Source: Gulbenkiania mobilis
GTDB lineage: Bacteria > Pseudomonadota > Gammaproteobacteria > Burkholderiales > Chromobacteriaceae
Length of the DNA stretch: 64,000 bases
Assembly: GCA_004346645.1 (NCBI GenBank)
Contig: SMDA01000003.1
Span: 62,001-126,000 of the forward strand
Reading direction: 5' to 3'
A program made the position numbers and the translations under genes. Below the pieces are notes generated by a model, which was not told the origin of the DNA, did no database searches, and saw only the letters and a program-made list of their open reading frames with translations. This document shows, one piece after another, positions 61,642 to 64,000 of this stretch; the first letter of the stretch is position 1, and every line of letters starts with the position of its first letter.

Positions 61642-61646
61642 GCGGG

Positions 61647-63173
61647 TCAGGCGTTGGCCAGGGCGATCTTGCCGATCTTGATACGCCACTCGGCGGGCCC
61701 GGTGTTGTGCACCGAGGTGCCTTCGCTGTCCACCGCCACGGTGACCGGCATATCCTTTACCTCGAACTCGTAGATGGCCTCCATGCCCAGATCTTCGAAG
61801 GCCGCCACACGAGCCGCCTTGATCGCCTTGGAAACCAGATACGCCGCGCCGCCCACGGCCATCAGGTACACCGCCTTGTTGTCGCGAATGGCCTCGATCG
61901 CGGCAGGACCGCGCTCGGCCTTGCCCACCATGCCCAAAAGGCCGGTCTCTTCCAGCATCTGACGGGTGAACTTGTCCATGCGGGTGGCGGTGGTGGGGCC
62001 GGCCGGGCCGACGACCTCCTCACGCACCGGGTCCACCGGACCGACGTAGTAGATAAAGCGGTTGGTAAAGTCCACCGGCAGCTTCTCGCCCTTGTTGAGC
62101 ATGTCCACCATGCGCTTGTGTGCCGCATCGCGTCCGGTGAGCAGCTTGCCGTTGAGCAGCAGCACGTCGCCCGGCTTCCAACTCTGAACCTCTTCCCGGG
62201 TTACGGTATCCAGATCCACACGCTTGCCGTTGGAGCTGTCATAGGTGATTTCCGGCCAGTCGTCCAGGCTCGGGGTCTCCAGATGCGCCGGACCATTGCC
62301 ATCGAGATGGAAGTGCACATGACGGGTGGCGGCACAGTTAGGGATCATCGCTACCGGCAGGCTGGCCGCATGGGTGGGGTAGTCCAGAATCTTCACGTCC
62401 AGCACGGTCGTCAGGCCGCCCAGGCCCTGCGCACCGATGCCCAGCGCATTGACCTTCTCGAACAGTTCCAGACGCAGCGATTCGACGCGGGTGAGCTCGG
62501 CGCCACTGGCGGCCTTGTCCTTCAGTTCGTGGATGTCCACATGGTCCATCAGGCTTTCCTTGGCCAGCAGCATTGCCTTCTCAGGCGTGCCGCCGATGCC
62601 GATGCCTAGGATGCCCGGCGGACACCAGCCTGCGCCCATGGTAGGCACCGTCTTCAGTACCCAGTCCACGATGCTGTCGGAAGGGTTGAGCATGGCCAGC
62701 TTCGACTTGTTCTCAGAACCGCCCCCCTTGGCCGCACAGATCACCTCGACGCCGTCGCCAGGCACAATCTCGTAGTGCACGACCGCTGGGGTGTTGTCGC
62801 GGGAGTTCTGACGCTTGCCAGCCGGGTCGAGCAGCACCGAGGCGCGCAGCTTGTTGTCCGGATGGTTGTAGGCGCGGCGCACCCCTTCATTCACCATGTC
62901 CTGCACGCTCAGGGCGGCTTCCCACTGCACGTTCATGCCCACCTTGAGGAAGACCACGGCGATGCCGGTATCCTGACAGATCGGGCGGCGCCCCTCGGCG
63001 CACATGCGGCTGTTGATGAGGATCTGCGCCATCGCGTCGCGTGCGGCCGGGCTTTCTTCTTTCAGATAAGCCTGGTACAGCGCCTGGATGTAGTCCTTGG
63101 GGTGGTAGTAGCTGATGTACTGGAAGGCATCGGCGATGCTCTGGATGAAGTCTTCCTGGCGGATGAGGGTCAT
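61647..63173 (-). CDS. Fumarate hydratase class I (iron-sulfur)
   Basis: 508 residues from ATG 63173 ([20 protein letters not shown]). Single-chain class I fumarase: cluster cysteine in [49 protein letters not shown] with a second cysteine, [12 protein letters not shown] with the third, and the C-terminal beta domain ([36 protein letters not shown]). Converts fumarate to malate; sensitive to oxidants. Divergent from fumC (133 bp), so one region controls two unrelated enzymes with the same reaction. Confidence 0.94.
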   Translation of the reverse strand: MTLIRQEDFIQSIADAFQYISYYHPKDYIQALYQAYLKEESPAARDAMAQILINSRMCAEGRRPICQDTGIAVVFLKVGMNVQWEAALSVQDMVNEGVRRAYNHPDNKLRASVLLDPAGKRQNSRDNTPAVVHYEIVPGDGVEVICAAKGGGSENKSKLAMLNPSDSIVDWVLKTVPTMGAGWCPPGILGIGIGGTPEKAMLLAKESLMDHVDIHELKDKAASGAELTRVESLRLELFEKVNALGIGAQGLGGLTTVLDVKILDYPTHAASLPVAMIPNCAATRHVHFHLDGNGPAHLETPSLDDWPEITYDSSNGKRVDLDTVTREEVQSWKPGDVLLLNGKLLTGRDAAHKRMVDMLNKGEKLPVDFTNRFIYYVGPVDPVREEVVGPAGPTTATRMDKFTRQMLEETGLLGMVGKAERGPAAIEAIRDNKAVYLMAVGGAAYLVSKAIKAARVAAFEDLGMEAIYEFEVKDMPVTVAVDSEGTSVHNTGPAEWRIKIGKIALANA

Positions 63174-63306
63174 ACGCGGTCTCGCAACACGGGTTACAGG
63201 AATGTTCGGCAGGCATTGTGCTTGCCCTTGTGCCATTGTAACACTGTCCAACAGCCTGCCTGCGCGCCTTGCCGCCCGCAGGCTGCCACCGTTTGGGGAA
63301 ACACAT

Positions 63307-64000
63307 ATGGAACATCGCGAAGAACGCGACACCTTCGGACCGATTGCGGTACCGGCCCGGCACCTGTGGGGCGCACAAACGCAGCGCTCACTGGAAAACT
63401 TCCGCATTTCCAGCGAAAAAATGCCGTCCGAGCTGATCGAGGCGTTGGCGCGGGTAAAACGCGCCGCGGCCCGGGTGAATGCCGATCTTGGGGTGCTGGA
63501 TGAGGACAAGGCTGCGGCCATCATCGCTGCAGCCGACGAAGTGATCGACGGCCGCCATCCCGAGGAATTCCCGCTAGCGGTCTGGCAAACGGGCTCGGGC
63601 ACGCAGACTAATATGAACGTCAACGAGGTGCTGGCCAACCGCGCCAGCGAGATCCTAGGCGGCGAGCGCGGTGAAGCCCGGCTGGTACACCCCAACGACG
63701 AGGTCAACCGGGGGCAGTCGTCCAACGATGTGTTCCCCACCGCGATGCATGTAGCGGCCGTCGCTGCCTTGGTACACCGGCTGCTGCCGGCGCTGTGCGA
63801 ACTGCGCCAGACGCTGGCCAACAAGTCGGCGGCCTTCTCCGACATCGTCAAGATCGGGCGCACCCATCTACAGGACGCCACCCCGCTGACCCTGGGTCAG
63901 GAATTCTCGGGCTATGTGGCGCAGCTGGACCATGCACACCGGCATGTGGAAGCGGCGCTCGGGCACCTCTACGAGTTGGCGCTGGGCGGCACCGCGGTGG
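63307..64000 (+). CDS. fumC: Fumarate hydratase class II (partial, runs off the right edge)
   Basis: First 231 residues from ATG 63307: [74 protein letters not shown] and [20 protein letters not shown]. This is the cluster-free class II enzyme of the aspartase/argininosuccinase superfamily, expected length about 460. The catalytic signature GSSxMPxK lies beyond the window. Confidence 0.94.
   Translation, partial: MEHREERDTFGPIAVPARHLWGAQTQRSLENFRISSEKMPSELIEALARVKRAAARVNADLGVLDEDKAAAIIAAADEVIDGRHPEEFPLAVWQTGSGTQTNMNVNEVLANRASEILGGERGEARLVHPNDEVNRGQSSNDVFPTAMHVAAVAALVHRLLPALCELRQTLANKSAAFSDIVKIGRTHLQDATPLTLGQEFSGYVAQLDHAHRHVEAALGHLYELALGGTAV

Overview
This window reads as chromosomal DNA of a GC-rich betaproteobacterium, most likely from the Neisseriales (Chromobacteriaceae-like relatives). 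The basis is gene order (rpmF-plsX-fabHDG-acpP, pyrG-kdsA-eno-ftsB, ratA-rnfH divergent from smpB), a cysteine-free ribosomal protein L33, a TadA carrying an N-terminal TfoX-like domain, and polar-flagellum type chemotaxis genes with CheZ and two CheV proteins. Genus and species cannot be fixed from the sequence alone.

Layout. 1-10 kb: folate genes (pabB, pabC) and the fatty acid/phospholipid cluster (fabF, acpP, fabG, fabD, fabH, plsX) with rpmF and yceD, then a divergent maf gene and a tetrapyrrole-methylase-type methyltransferase. 10-24 kb: pncB, a DUF2520 dehydrogenase-like protein, a PLP sulfhydrylase, a dipeptide-binding protein, DUF1415, the glycine cleavage operon gcvT-gcvH-gcvP behind a tandem glycine riboswitch, an amino acid permease, gluQ and the 7Fe ferredoxin fdxA. 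24-37 kb: a second chemotaxis cluster read leftwards (sensor kinase, STAS protein, SpoIIE-type phosphatase, receptor fragment, CheA remnant, CheW, broken receptor, CheR, CheB, CheD). It is damaged: an IS5-like element plus a low-GC orphan gene (31.3-33.9 kb) have replaced the end of one receptor gene and the phosphotransfer domain of cheA, and the other receptor has a 61-bp frame-breaking insertion and a 1-bp deletion. 37-43.5 kb: an intact flagellar-type module read rightwards (cheV, cheV, cheY, cheZ, cheA) followed by an EAL-HDOD protein. 43.5-55.9 kb: housekeeping genes tsaB, rimI, a family 4 uracil-DNA glycosylase, rpmG, rpmB, pyrG, kdsA, eno, ftsB, a GGDEF protein, rnfH, ratA, smpB and guaA. 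55.9-56.9 kb: a gene-poor stretch in which the guaA stop/terminator region is duplicated. 57-64 kb: lipoprotein, TfoX-TadA fusion, L,D-transpeptidase, DUF2721, a solute-binding protein, an SBF-type transporter, and a divergent pair of unrelated fumarases (class I complete, class II fumC running off the right edge).

The most striking unexplained signal is a dispersed 11-mer, GGTTGGCCGAA (often extended to CAGGGTTGGCCGAAGC), counted by eye in 18 exact copies over both strands, inside genes and between them, and once as a perfect inverted pair forming the likely pyrG terminator. Its behaviour resembles the DNA uptake sequences of Neisseriaceae, but the sequence is different. The second signal is the decaying chemotaxis cluster, whose CheA remnant keeps five spaced GFGLF-type motifs in its linker.
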